From assembly GCF_003977595.1 (NCBI RefSeq), contig NZ_RYYR01000006.1, forward strand, positions 62,001 to 126,000: a DNA stretch of 64,000 nt. The letters are read 5' to 3'. The notes under the pieces were generated by a model, which was given only the letters and a program-made list of their open reading frames with translations, had not been told where the DNA came from and did not search any database. Below, piece by piece: positions 18,358-27,459 of this stretch; positions within the stretch are counted from its first letter, which is position 1; each line of letters begins with the position of its first letter. The translations under genes and the position numbers were made by a program. The stretch is from Lysinibacillus antri (GTDB lineage Bacteria > Bacillota > Bacilli > Bacillales_A > Planococcaceae).

Positions 18358-19133
18358 CAAGTAACCTTCTTATTAAAGCAGAAAATGTGGGAATTCAATT
18401 CGGTGGTTTAAAAGCTGTTCAAAACGTGAACCTGTATTTAAATAGCGGTGAATTAATTGGTCTAATTGGCCCGAATGGAGCAGGTAAAACAACTACTTTT
18501 AATATGCTGACAGGTGTATATCAACCAACGGAAGGTACCATCACTTTCGACGGCAAAAAGTTAAACGGGTTGAAACCATTCCAAGTAACGAAACTAGGGA
18601 TTAGCCGTACATTCCAAAACATTCGATTATTTAAAGATTTATCAGTTTTGGATAACGTAAAAGTGGCCAACCATAATCTTGCAAAACATTCACTATTTGC
18701 GTCTATTTTCCGATTACCTAGTCATTTTGCGGGTGAGGCGAAAATGGAGAAAGAGTCTATTGAATTTTTAAAGATTTTTGGTCTAGATATTTATAAAGAT
18801 GAATTAGCTAAAAATCTACCATACGGAATGCAGCGACGTTTAGAAATTGCTCGTGCGCTTGCTGCAAACCCAAAATTACTTTTACTTGATGAACCAGCGG
18901 CAGGGATGAACCCACAAGAGACACGTGAATTAATGGAATTGATTGCATTCATAAGAAAAGAATTTGGTTTAACAATACTATTAATTGAGCATGATATGCA
19001 CCTTGTTATGGGAATCTGTGAGCGTATTTATGTACTGGACCATGGGCAATTAATTGCAGATGGAACGCCTGAAGAAATACGAAATAATCCTAAAGTAATT
19101 GAAGCTTACCTTGGTGAGGAGGTTATTGATTAA
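18354..19133 (+). CDS. livG: Branched-chain amino-acid ABC transporter ATP-binding protein LivG
   Basis: 259 residues. Walker A is GPNGAGKTT (about residues 39-47), the signature region is LPYGMQRRLEIARAL, the form usual for LivG instead of LSGGQ, and Walker B is LLLLDEPAAGMNP, followed by the switch His in LLIEHDMHLV. It powers uptake with LivF. The ATG overlaps the livM stop by 4 bp, and its own TAA shares one base with the livF ATG. Confidence 0.95.
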   Translation: MTSNLLIKAENVGIQFGGLKAVQNVNLYLNSGELIGLIGPNGAGKTTTFNMLTGVYQPTEGTITFDGKKLNGLKPFQVTKLGISRTFQNIRLFKDLSVLDNVKVANHNLAKHSLFASIFRLPSHFAGEAKMEKESIEFLKIFGLDIYKDELAKNLPYGMQRRLEIARALAANPKLLLLDEPAAGMNPQETRELMELIAFIRKEFGLTILLIEHDMHLVMGICERIYVLDHGQLIADGTPEEIRNNPKVIEAYLGEEVID

Positions 19134-19840
19134 TGCTAAAAGTAAACAACATCGATGTATTTTATGGAAATATTCATGCATTGAAAGATATCTCCTTAGA
19201 AGTAAATGAAGGTGAGATTGTTACACTAATTGGTGCGAACGGTGCGGGGAAATCAACACTATTAAAAACATTATCGGGTCTTTTAAAACCTAAACAAGGG
19301 ACGATTTTGTACTATACTCAACAAATTGGCGGAAAGCCTGCACAAGGTATTGTAAAAAGCGGTATATCCCATGTGCCTGAAGGACGTCGAGTGTTCTCGA
19401 ATATGTCAGTAGAAGAGAACCTCGAATTAGGAGCTTACTTACGTAATGACCGTGATGGTATTAAAAAAGATATGAACTATGTATATGAACTGTTCCCGAT
19501 TTTAGATGAGCGTCGTAAACAACTATCAGGTACATTATCTGGTGGGGAGCAACAAATGTTAGCGATGGGTCGTGCATTAATGGCGAAACCTAAGTTATTA
19601 TTATTGGATGAACCATCAATGGGGCTAGCACCATTAGTCGTTAAAAAGATATTTGAAATTGTAAAAATGATTAACAGTCAAGGTACAACGGTTTTACTAG
19701 TTGAGCAAAATGCGAATATGGCATTGTCGATTGCAGATCGTGCGTATGTTTTAGAAACAGGTAAAATTGTATTGGCTGGAACTGCAAAAGAACTCCAAGA
19801 AAGTGAGCAAGTAAAAGCGGCTTATCTTGGGGGATTATAA
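19133..19840 (+). CDS. livF: Branched-chain amino-acid ABC transporter ATP-binding protein LivF
   Basis: 235 residues with Walker A GANGAGKST, signature LSGGEQQMLAMGRAL, Walker B LLLLDEPSMGLAP and the switch region LLVEQNANMAL, where LivF carries Gln-Asn instead of His-Asp. The motif ISHVPEGRRVF is characteristic of LivF. The ribosome site GAGGAGG lies inside the end of livG. It is the last gene of the operon, followed at once by a strong terminator. Confidence 0.95.
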   Translation: MLKVNNIDVFYGNIHALKDISLEVNEGEIVTLIGANGAGKSTLLKTLSGLLKPKQGTILYYTQQIGGKPAQGIVKSGISHVPEGRRVFSNMSVEENLELGAYLRNDRDGIKKDMNYVYELFPILDERRKQLSGTLSGGEQQMLAMGRALMAKPKLLLLDEPSMGLAPLVVKKIFEIVKMINSQGTTVLLVEQNANMALSIADRAYVLETGKIVLAGTAKELQESEQVKAAYLGGL

Positions 19841-19846
19841 GAAAGA

Positions 19847-19878
19847 GGGAGTCACGAAAAAACGTGACTCCCTTTTTT
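19847..19878 (+). terminator. Terminator of the liv operon
   Basis: Perfect 10-bp stem GGGAGTCACG / CGTGACTCCC with an A6 loop, followed by TTTTTT, six bases after the livF stop. Confidence 0.95.
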
Positions 19879-19892
19879 ATGGTTTTCCCAAT

Positions 19893-19936
19893 TTGAACAG
19901 TGTTTAGCTACAGCGGCGAGCGCCTTTCGCTTTTCT
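19893..19936. repeat. Dispersed intergenic repeat, copy 3 (short, ends only)
   Basis: TTGAACAGTGTTTAGCTACAG joined directly to GCGAGCGCCTTTCGCTTTTCT, i.e. the two ends of copy 1 with the central foldback missing. It ends two bases before the stop codon of the minus-strand hypothetical gene. Confidence 0.75.
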
Positions 19937-19938
19937 TA

Positions 19939-20661
19939 TTACCATTCAATTTCTTCTGGATACTTCATTGTAAGTGGTAGCTCATGAATTTCATTTTTAG
20001 TTATGCTTGCTGTTGCTAGTATTTCTTCTTTTAATGCAAGATAACTTTCATCTTCAATGAGTAAACGAATCGCAAATGCCGCTAAATTTTCTTTTCGCTC
20101 TTCTATTGATAGATTAATATATTCTAGGTTCAATAAATCCACATATTGTGTTGCATAGCGGAAGTATTTTGGTGATTTATTTTGCATTAGTTGGGAGAAG
20201 ACAGTGTAATGTTCCTCAGCGAGATGGTTTTTTAGACAATCTGCAACACTAGATTGAAATTTACGAATGACTGAAATATGTATATTCCATAAAGAATCGT
20301 CTATCATTTCGTTATGTAATGTTATAAAGTCATTTAATGCAAGCGTTGTAAATAATAATTCTGGCCATAGTATTTCAACAGAAAAGTAGACATTTTTTTC
20401 TGGAACAATTAAATCATGGCTTTTTAAGATGCCTCTATGAATCCCATTTGTAACAAGTTCAATATTTTTTTCCCCTTTTGCTGCATGGCGTAAATCGAAG
20501 CAAACGCCTAATACACGATGTCGTGCCCCCTGGTAATCATAGTAGCGATTTTCATCCCCAATGACTTCGTAAATAGCATTAATTAGTTCATCAAAGTCCC
20601 AATAGTCGCCACTAATACAAGCGCCTGTTAATAGTTCAGTACTTTCAATGGATAGCAACAT
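19939..20661 (-). CDS. Hypothetical protein (possibly DUF6904-like)
   Basis: 240 residues, acidic, soluble, no signal peptide or membrane helix. The N-terminus LLTGACISGDYWDFDELINAIYEVIG and the following YQGARHRVLGVCFDLRHA remind me of an uncharacterised Bacillales family (DUF6904), but I am not sure and no function is known. The ATG at 20661 has AGGGG 6 nt upstream; an in-frame TTG two codons earlier overlaps that site. It lies 15 bp downstream of rluF on the same strand, so the two are probably one transcript. Confidence 0.65.
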   Translation of the reverse strand: MLLSIESTELLTGACISGDYWDFDELINAIYEVIGDENRYYDYQGARHRVLGVCFDLRHAAKGEKNIELVTNGIHRGILKSHDLIVPEKNVYFSVEILWPELLFTTLALNDFITLHNEMIDDSLWNIHISVIRKFQSSVADCLKNHLAEEHYTVFSQLMQNKSPKYFRYATQYVDLLNLEYINLSIEERKENLAAFAIRLLIEDESYLALKEEILATASITKNEIHELPLTMKYPEEIEW

Positions 20662-20676
20662 CCCCAACCCCTTTAT

Positions 20677-21381
20677 TTAGTTCTTTTGTTTATAGTTAAG
20701 CAACTGGAATAGCTCCGTTTTTTCTTTTTCTGTTAAATCACGCCATTGTCCAACTTTTAAGTTACCTAAATGAATATTCATAATGCGTATTCGTTGTAGT
20801 CGCTTTACTGAATAGCCTAGAGCTGAACACATGCGACGAATTTGTCGATTCAATCCCTGTTCTAAAATAATTTTAAATACGTTAGAGGAGATTTTTTCCA
20901 CTCTACAAGGCAAAGTGGTTGTATCTAATATCTTTACCCCTGAAGACATGTGTTGAATAAATTGGTCTGTAATGGGCTTATCTACTTGCACGACGTATTC
21001 CTTTTCATGGTGATTTTCTGCACGTAATATTTCGTTTACAATATCCCCATCGTTTGTTAGTAATAATAGCCCTTCAGAATCTTTATCAAGACGGCCGATA
21101 TGAAAAATGCGCTTTGAGTGACCTACAAAATCGACAACATTTCCTTTGATATGCTTTTCCGTTGTACTTGTAATGCCAACAGGTTTATTTAGAGCGATAT
21201 AAACTAACTCCTCCTCTTTTTTTACTTGTTTTCCGTCCACACAAACAAGATCGCCTTCATTTACTTGGCTACCAACAGTTGCAAGCTCGCCATTTATTGT
21301 AATACGGCCTTCTTCAACCCATTTATCTGCGCCGCGTCGAGAGGTAATGCCGGTTTCACTTAAATATTTATTGATTCGCAT
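20677..21381 (-). CDS. rluF: 23S rRNA pseudouridine synthase, RluF-type
   Basis: 234 residues. Residues 1-50 are an S4 RNA-binding domain (MRINKYLSETGITSRRGADKWVEEG shortened to its pattern). The catalytic domain shows IGRLDKDSEGLLLLTNDG with the essential Asp, then the EKEYVV motif and the C-terminal GLNRQIRRMCSALGY motif, as in the RsuA/RluB/RluE/RluF group. The S4 domain plus the ALNKPVGITSTTE start favour RluF, which modifies the peptidyl-transferase region near position 2604 in E. coli. The substrate in this organism is inferred. Confidence 0.85.
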   Translation of the reverse strand: MRINKYLSETGITSRRGADKWVEEGRITINGELATVGSQVNEGDLVCVDGKQVKKEEELVYIALNKPVGITSTTEKHIKGNVVDFVGHSKRIFHIGRLDKDSEGLLLLTNDGDIVNEILRAENHHEKEYVVQVDKPITDQFIQHMSSGVKILDTTTLPCRVEKISSNVFKIILEQGLNRQIRRMCSALGYSVKRLQRIRIMNIHLGNLKVGQWRDLTEKEKTELFQLLNYKQKN

Positions 21382-21659
21382 AAATTCTCCTATTATTTAT
21401 AATTAATGTTTTTCCTTACCTATTGTTAACATGGTTTCCCTAAGTCATTCCAAATAAATGATGATAGCTTTATTTTACATTTAATCCTCTAAAATGCCTT
21501 CTGTTTTGTCGAAAAATTTCTATGAAAAAATTAACGTTTTTAGATATATTCTAGTAACTTTCGAAATATATATAGATAAATACCTTTTTAATAGCTTGGG
21601 GAAGTAAGTGCTAAAAGGTGTTGGATACGATAAATAGGTGAAAAGGGGAGACTAAACAC

Positions 21660-23195
21660 ATGTCAGTATTAACATTGGCTTATGCATTTCCAAACACAGA
21701 AGGAGCAGTAGTAAATTTCAAGGAAAAATACGACAACTTTATCGGAGGACAATGGACGCCACCTGTAAATGGAGAATACTTTGATAACGTAACACCTGTT
21801 ACCGGAAAGGTATTTACAAAAGTAGCGCGTTCTACAGCCGATGATGTTGAACTTGCAATTGATGCAGCTCATGCAGCGAAAGAATCGTGGGGAAAAACTT
21901 CTGTCGCTGAGCGAGCAAACATTTTAAATAAAATTGCAGACCGCATTGAAGAAAATTTAGAAATGTTAGCTGTTGCTGAAACGTGGGAAAATGGAAAAGC
22001 CGTGCGTGAAACATTAAATGCTGACTTACCACTTGCCATCGACCACTTCCGCTATTTTGCTGGAACAATTCGTGCGCAAGAAGGTGGCATTAGCCAAATT
22101 GATGAAAATACAGTTGCCTATCACTTCCATGAACCAATTGGTGTTGTTGGACAAATTATCCCTTGGAACTTCCCGTTATTAATGGCAGTTTGGAAATTAG
22201 CTCCGGCATTAGCGGCTGGAAACTGTGTGGTGTTAAAACCAGCAGAACAAACGCCAGCTTCCATTTTAGTGTTAGTGGAGTTAATTGAAGATTTATTACC
22301 ACCAGGAGTGTTGAATGTTGTGAATGGTTACGGTTTAGAAGCTGGTAAACCACTTGCTTCAAACCCGCGCATTGGCAAAATAGCTTTCACTGGTGAAACT
22401 ACAACTGGTCGATTAATTATGCAATATGCATCTCAAAATATTATTCCTGTAACGTTAGAGCTTGGTGGTAAATCACCAAACATCTTCTTTGAGGACATTT
22501 TTGATGAAGATGATGAGTTTTTAGATAAAGCAATTGAAGGATTTGTATTATTTGCGTTAAACCAAGGAGAAGTATGTACTTGTCCATCACGTGCGTTAAT
22601 CCAAGAATCGATTTATGAGAAATTTATGGAGCGCGCTATTAAACGTGTTGAAGCGATTAAAACAGGTAACCCACTTGACCCAACCGTGATGATGGGTGCT
22701 CAAGCTTCAACAGAACAAATGGAGAAAATTCTATCGTATTTAGATATTGGAAAGCAAGAAGGAGCAGAAGTGTTAGCTGGTGGAGATCGCAACCAGTTAG
22801 AAGGCGACCTGAAAGATGGTTTCTACATTAAACCAACCGTATTTAAAGGAAACAATAAAATGCGCATCTTCCAAGAAGAAATTTTTGGACCTGTTGTTGC
22901 GGTGACAACATTCAAAACGAAAGAAGAAGCGCTTGAAATTGCTAATGATACACTTTATGGTTTAGGTGCTGGCGTTTGGACACGCGATATGAACACAGCT
23001 TATCGCTTTGGCCGCGCTATTGAAGCAGGTCGTGTATGGACAAACTGCTATCACGCATATCCTGCGCATGCAGCGTTTGGTGGATACAAAATGTCTGGTG
23101 TAGGTCGTGAAAACCATAAAATGATGCTAGAGCATTATCAACAAACGAAAAATCTTCTTGTAAGCTACAGCCCAAATAAGCTTGGATTCTTCTAA
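21660..23195 (+). CDS. NAD-dependent aldehyde dehydrogenase (AldB/ExaC acetaldehyde-type)
   Basis: 511 residues, full length for the ALDH superfamily. Visible features are the NAD-binding strand [10 protein letters not shown], the Gly motif FTGETTTGR, the general base Glu in [10 protein letters not shown] (about residue 268) and the nucleophile in [12 protein letters not shown] (about 302-308), where the Cys-Thr-Cys pair is typical of ExaC/AldB enzymes. The C-terminal [20 protein letters not shown] supports this group, which oxidises acetaldehyde and related aldehydes. It is followed 22 bp later by a DUF779 gene, the standard partner of this subgroup. The ATG has GGGGAG 9 nt upstream. No sigma-54 promoter was seen ahead of it. 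Confidence 0.9.
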   Translation: MSVLTLAYAFPNTEGAVVNFKEKYDNFIGGQWTPPVNGEYFDNVTPVTGKVFTKVARSTADDVELAIDAAHAAKESWGKTSVAERANILNKIADRIEENLEMLAVAETWENGKAVRETLNADLPLAIDHFRYFAGTIRAQEGGISQIDENTVAYHFHEPIGVVGQIIPWNFPLLMAVWKLAPALAAGNCVVLKPAEQTPASILVLVELIEDLLPPGVLNVVNGYGLEAGKPLASNPRIGKIAFTGETTTGRLIMQYASQNIIPVTLELGGKSPNIFFEDIFDEDDEFLDKAIEGFVLFALNQGEVCTCPSRALIQESIYEKFMERAIKRVEAIKTGNPLDPTVMMGAQASTEQMEKILSYLDIGKQEGAEVLAGGDRNQLEGDLKDGFYIKPTVFKGNNKMRIFQEEIFGPVVAVTTFKTKEEALEIANDTLYGLGAGVWTRDMNTAYRFGRAIEAGRVWTNCYHAYPAHAAFGGYKMSGVGRENHKMMLEHYQQTKNLLVSYSPNKLGFF

Positions 23196-23217
23196 AAAAG
23201 TTAAAAGGAGGGCTTTT

Positions 23218-23571
23218 GTGGTTGAACGTGTAATCGCGACAGATGCTACACTTGCACTCATTAAGAAGTTAACAGAAAAGCATGGACCTGTTCTTTTTCA
23301 TCAATCTGGAGGGTGTTGTGATGGTTCTTCTCCAATGTGTTATCCGGAAGGGGATTTAATCATTGGTGATGCAGATGTCCTCCTAGGGGAAATTGGCGGT
23401 GCAAAGTTTTATATGCATAAAAGTCAATTCGACTATTGGAAACATACGCAGCTAATCATTGATGTTGTGGATGGGCGTGGTGGAATGTTCTCTTTAGAAG
23501 GTGTGGAAGGGAAACGTTTTTTAACAAGATCCCGTGCCTTTAGTTCAGATGAATTGACGCAATTAATTTAG
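23218..23571 (+). CDS. DUF779-family protein paired with aldehyde dehydrogenase
   Basis: 117 residues, soluble. The family hallmark is HQSGGCCDGSSPMCYP near residue 35, with three Cys that could bind a metal. The start is a GTG at 23218 with AAAAGGAGGG 5-6 nt upstream; a longer frame from 23182 overlaps the aldehyde dehydrogenase. DUF779 genes commonly sit next to ExaC/AldB aldehyde dehydrogenases, suggesting a role with that enzyme, but the function is not established. The two genes form an operon that ends at the structured repeat immediately downstream. Confidence 0.85.
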   Translation: MVERVIATDATLALIKKLTEKHGPVLFHQSGGCCDGSSPMCYPEGDLIIGDADVLLGEIGGAKFYMHKSQFDYWKHTQLIIDVVDGRGGMFSLEGVEGKRFLTRSRAFSSDELTQLI

Positions 23572-23584
23572 TATGTGTTAGGGG

Positions 23585-23732
23585 GCTGTCCAGAAAGGTA
23601 TTACTTTCTGGACAGCTATGTTTCTAATAATATAATTTAGCTAAAAATCTGTGCTCCTGCGGTAGTAACAATAAATTGTCACTATCCTCGTCGCAAGGGT
23701 GCGTTCGAAAATCAATTTTCGGACGCACCCTT
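23585..23732 (+). repeat. Three-part structured intergenic element, copy 1
   Basis: Hairpin 1: 13-bp perfect stem (23585-23597 with 23604-23616, GCTGTCCAGAAAG). Then ~33 bases of A/T-rich linker, then a ~47-base core with GTGCTCCTGCGGTAGTAAC and ATTGTCACTATCCTCGTCGC, then hairpin 2: 15-17-bp stem (to 23730, GGGTGCGTTCGAAAA with TTTTCGGACGCACCC, loop TCAA). The second copy at 32363-32510 has the same core but different hairpin sequences. It lies 14 bp after the DUF779 stop. Confidence 0.85.
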
Positions 23733-23772
23733 AATATGACTACTATTTAACTAATTGAAATGGGGAGTATAA

Positions 23773-24093
23773 ATGCTATTACAAGACTATGTTGCTTGTC
23801 TAAATAAAGGTGATTTTGAAGGGCTTTCCAACTTATTTACTGAAGATTGTCGTTTTAATGACGGTGCTGCTCGTACGATAAATGTAAATGATTTAGTTGT
23901 CGATGGAAGAGAAGCGATAAAATCCGCATTTCAATCTGTTTTTGCAAGCAATAAAATTCGTGCTGAAGTGGTTAAATTAAATGCAAATTCTATGGAATAT
24001 GATGTGTTTCTAGGCGATGTAAAATTAGAGTGCATTGGTTGTGCTACTTTAAAAAATGGTCTAATTGATGAGTACATTGTAAGACCAAGATAA
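23773..24093 (+). CDS. SnoaL/NTF2-like small protein
   Basis: 106 residues. The opening DYVACLNKGDFEGLSNLFTEDCRFND and the pattern GREAIKSAFQSVF followed by two beta-strand segments fit the NTF2/SnoaL fold, a cone-shaped scaffold used by ketosteroid isomerases, cyclases and many non-catalytic proteins. No catalytic set can be assigned. The ATG follows GGGGAG. It stands alone between the structured repeat and the convergent EAL-PilZ gene. Confidence 0.75.
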   Translation: MLLQDYVACLNKGDFEGLSNLFTEDCRFNDGAARTINVNDLVVDGREAIKSAFQSVFASNKIRAEVVKLNANSMEYDVFLGDVKLECIGCATLKNGLIDEYIVRPR

Positions 24094-24130
24094 TACTGAA
24101 ATATAATCTACCTAATTTGATAAAGGTTAA

Positions 24131-24165
24131 AGCCCCTTTACGAAATAAAATGCTGTAAAGGGGTT
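24131..24165. terminator. Probable shared terminator between convergent genes
   Basis: Stem CCCCTTTAC / GTAAAGGGG (9 bp, extendable by two pairs) in an 84-bp gap between convergent stops. T tracts on either side are weak, so efficiency is uncertain. Confidence 0.5.
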
Positions 24166-24177
24166 CAATATTTAGAT

Positions 24178-27171
24178 TTAAATCATAGAGCCATTGATTT
24201 TTTTCTTTAAGAAGATATGAGCTTCTTCATAAACAAAATTCGTATCGGGTATTTTTTCGTTCTTTTTACTATAGCCGCTTAGTTTATTAATAACTGAAGC
24301 AAGTCGATCCTCTGTAACACGGTTTAACTCAAAACTCACACCATATGAAAAGACATCGAGTGGGTCACCTTCAATCCATCTAATTGTCCCAGTGGTTTCA
24401 AATATTTCATTGAGAACTTTAAATTTAAAGCTAAATTTCATATTTGAATTGACTGGTAGCTTAAGGCTTGATAATAATTTAATGCCGCCTAAGCTAATAT
24501 TCTCAATAAGAATTGGTGAAGAACCGACATGCACTTTATTACCGTTCATTTCAATAATTGTCATTTCTCCTTCAATTGGATATGGAAGATGGAAGCGGAA
24601 GTATTTTCTTCTTTCAACTATAATTACTTTTTTTCGTCTCTTCTCTGCTTTTAGAAAACCCGTCTCTAGCATTTTTTCAAAAGTTGCTATACGAACAGGC
24701 TTAGAGTAAATAAACCCTTGTATACGATCGCATTCATTTTGTTTTAAGAAGTTTAGTTGCTCATATTCCTCTACACCTTCAGCTACTACTTTCATTCCCA
24801 AAGTTTTCCCTAAATATAAGGTAGAAGAAATAATCCCTTTTTCTAAGGCGTTATCTTCAGAAATGTTTTTTATAAAAGTTCGGTCAATTTTAATTGTATG
24901 TGGGCTGAATTTACGTAAAGAGTCTAAAGAGGAGTATCCTGTTCCAAAATCATCAATTGCAATTGTTACCCCTAAATCCTTCAATCCATTTATTGTGGTT
25001 AAAACGTTTATTTCATTCTTTAATAATGTACTCTCTGTAATCTCGAATTCTAATAAATGTGCAGCTATATCGTAAATCTCCACTTGTTGTTTTACGAATT
25101 CTAGTAAGCCTTTTTTAATAAATCGAATCGGTGGGATATTAATAGAAATTGGATGTACGGTTAAACCCTTCTCTTTCCAATCTTGAATAAAACTACATAC
25201 TTTTTCGATAACCCAATCGGTAATGGAATTAATCAAATGATTTTCTTCCGCTAGTGGTATAAACTCCCCAGGAGATATTAATCCCCATTCTTTATGGTTC
25301 CAACGAATTAATGCTTCAGCTCCGCAAATTTTTCCGTTAGTTGGATCTACTTGTGGTTGGAAATATAGCTCAAATTCCTCATTATTAATAGCTTTTCTCA
25401 TATCGCGATCTAATACATATTTTTTAAATGAAGAAATATCGGTTAAGTGAGAAGAGAGTTGATAATTATTCTTCCCTTGCTTTTTAGCATGGAGAAGTGC
25501 TGTATGAGCATTTTCTAATAATAATAGCTTGTCCAATCCTTCTTCCGGGAAGAATGTAATCCCTATACTTGTGGAAACATGAAATTCATAGTCCAGCACA
25601 GTAAAGGGTGCTTCTGTTGCATGAATAATTTTTTCAGCTAGATGGTACACTTGTTTTTTAGTTTCAAAGTTAGGAACAAGCATTATAAAATCATTGTTAC
25701 CTAAACGGGCAAGATAGCCGTCTTTCGGTGTAAGAGTTTCAAAACGTCTTGCGATGGCTTTTAAAGCTTCGTCACCAACCGAATAACCAAGGGAATCATT
25801 AATTAAATTAAACCGATCAATATCCATATAGAAAATAGCGAAAGGTTCCTCTTTCTTGAAACAAAGCCGATCTAATCGTTCATATAAGTCTCTTTGATTA
25901 GGTAAACCTGTAAGAGAGTCATGGTTCGACAAATAAAACAATTTCTCTTCTATTTCCATTTCATGCGTAATATCAATTACCAAACCGAAAATATTCGTAA
26001 CGTGCCCTTGTTCATTTATTCTAGGAACGACTTGTTCTAGTAACCATTTTATTTTGCCGTTTCCGCTAATTAAACGGTAAATTGTTTGGATGCTTCTACC
26101 TTCAGTTATTAATCGCATACTATTTTTTAACTCTTGATGATAGTTAGGGTGAATCATTTTGTACCAGACATTAGAATCTTCGTATAACTTGGATACAGGT
26201 ATATCAAGTATCGTTTCTAATCCCTTGGAAGCAAAAATAAATTTCCCTCCCGCAGATTCCCGCATCCAGATGCCTGAAGTTAAATTGTCGAATATATATT
26301 GATAATTTTCATTTTGCTCGATTAGTTGATTTTCTAATTGTATTTGGTAGGAAACATCATTTGTAACCCCAATAATTTTTGCAGGCTTCCCATCTTCAAA
26401 GTAGACTTCTGCATGCACTTTTAAATAACGTATGCTTTTGTTTTTGCCGTGAATAATCCGAAAATGAATGGAGAAAGCGGTACCGGTTGTGATCGCTTCT
26501 CGAACAGCTTCATTAACAACATCATAGTCGTGTGGGTGGATTAATTGAAATGGAATGTCGATATTAATATATTCAGTTTTATCTAAGCCGAAAATATAGT
26601 AAAAATAATCTGAACAGTATAAACGATCTTCCGCGATAACATATTCCCAACTACCGATTTCTGCTATTTCTTGAGCATGGTTTAAATGTTTCTCTCTTAA
26701 TAGCAATTGATGTCTTAATGTAACTTTTTCCGTTACATTCATAATGATTGAATAGACTCCCTCAATATGATCCGCATTTTTAATGGGGATAAATGTGATA
26801 AGGAGATACAAAGATTTCTTGCTTGTATTTTTTACTTCAACTTCAATTTTATTTGGTTGGCCTTTTAGAGCTCGTGTAAAAGCTGGTGTTAAATTTTTGT
26901 AGGATGCGTGCGGAATAAATTTTTTAAGATCCGCCATTTCGATTATTGTTTCCCCAATTAATGCTGTAATTTTTTCGTTATCCAGAGCAACAATATCGCC
27001 TTCACGAGAAAAAACAATGATAATATCAGGATGATAAAATGCTAAAGAAGAGTAGTAATTTAGTAGCTCGTTACTATTGTGTTGAGTTGAAATATGATTA
27101 TTTTGGAAAACTTCTTTTTTCGTAAATATGCTCTTAAGTTTATTAATCTTCTTAGTATTTTCCAATTTCAT
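24178..27171 (-). CDS. PAS-PAS-PAS-GGDEF(degenerate)-EAL-PilZ c-di-GMP phosphodiesterase
   Basis: About 997 residues, no membrane helix. Three PAS-like sensor domains (about 40-155, 165-280 and 290-410) precede a GGDEF domain. Its active-site motif reads RLGNNDF instead of GG[DE]EF, so cyclase activity is probably lost. The EAL domain (about 575-815) is intact: GAEALIRW, EITESTLL, IDDFGTGYSSL, KIDRTFI, AEGVEE and QGFIYSKP. A C-terminal PilZ domain (about 840-955) has RRKYFRF and ENISLGG, a c-di-GMP receptor pattern. I infer a phosphodiesterase whose output is tuned by its own PilZ. The ATG at 27171 is only 3 nt after AAGGAG; a TTG three codons later has better spacing. Confidence 0.88.
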   Translation of the reverse strand: MKLENTKKINKLKSIFTKKEVFQNNHISTQHNSNELLNYYSSLAFYHPDIIIVFSREGDIVALDNEKITALIGETIIEMADLKKFIPHASYKNLTPAFTRALKGQPNKIEVEVKNTSKKSLYLLITFIPIKNADHIEGVYSIIMNVTEKVTLRHQLLLREKHLNHAQEIAEIGSWEYVIAEDRLYCSDYFYYIFGLDKTEYINIDIPFQLIHPHDYDVVNEAVREAITTGTAFSIHFRIIHGKNKSIRYLKVHAEVYFEDGKPAKIIGVTNDVSYQIQLENQLIEQNENYQYIFDNLTSGIWMRESAGGKFIFASKGLETILDIPVSKLYEDSNVWYKMIHPNYHQELKNSMRLITEGRSIQTIYRLISGNGKIKWLLEQVVPRINEQGHVTNIFGLVIDITHEMEIEEKLFYLSNHDSLTGLPNQRDLYERLDRLCFKKEEPFAIFYMDIDRFNLINDSLGYSVGDEALKAIARRFETLTPKDGYLARLGNNDFIMLVPNFETKKQVYHLAEKIIHATEAPFTVLDYEFHVSTSIGITFFPEEGLDKLLLLENAHTALLHAKKQGKNNYQLSSHLTDISSFKKYVLDRDMRKAINNEEFELYFQPQVDPTNGKICGAEALIRWNHKEWGLISPGEFIPLAEENHLINSITDWVIEKVCSFIQDWKEKGLTVHPISINIPPIRFIKKGLLEFVKQQVEIYDIAAHLLEFEITESTLLKNEINVLTTINGLKDLGVTIAIDDFGTGYSSLDSLRKFSPHTIKIDRTFIKNISEDNALEKGIISSTLYLGKTLGMKVVAEGVEEYEQLNFLKQNECDRIQGFIYSKPVRIATFEKMLETGFLKAEKRRKKVIIVERRKYFRFHLPYPIEGEMTIIEMNGNKVHVGSSPILIENISLGGIKLLSSLKLPVNSNMKFSFKFKVLNEIFETTGTIRWIEGDPLDVFSYGVSFELNRVTEDRLASVINKLSGYSKKNEKIPDTNFVYEEAHIFLKKKINGSMI

Positions 27172-27396
27172 CAACTCCTTTTATATATACTATTACCGCG
27201 CAATAGTATTTGTAAACTAAAAATTAGTAAAAAAGGATTATCGCTATATTAGGTAATACAGACTAATATAGATGACGCAGTGAACTTGTTGGCTAAAAAT
27301 TAATTTTAAAAATATATGAAACTTGCCCGCTCATCAATCGTAGAAATAACTAGAGTATAAATAAAAGGATTAAATGAATACGACTCTACTGATTGA

Positions 27397-27425
27397 TTGA
27401 AATAATTTATTTAGTCGTATATAAT
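27397..27425 (+). promoter_or_regulatory. Strong SigA promoter of the merR-mpfA unit
   Basis: TTGAAA (27397-27402), 17 bp, TATAAT (27420-27425). A 7-bp inverted repeat TACGACT (27379-27385) / AGTCGTA (27413-27419) brackets the -35 and abuts the -10; it could be an operator. Confidence 0.85.
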
Positions 27426-27459
27426 AAAACTATAACGTGATGGTTTGGGGGTGTAGACG

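Noticed and set aside
21382-21659. Possible sigma-54 (-24/-12) promoter ahead of the aldehyde dehydrogenase
   Set aside because: No GG-N10-GC pattern with proper context found; no activator gene nearby.
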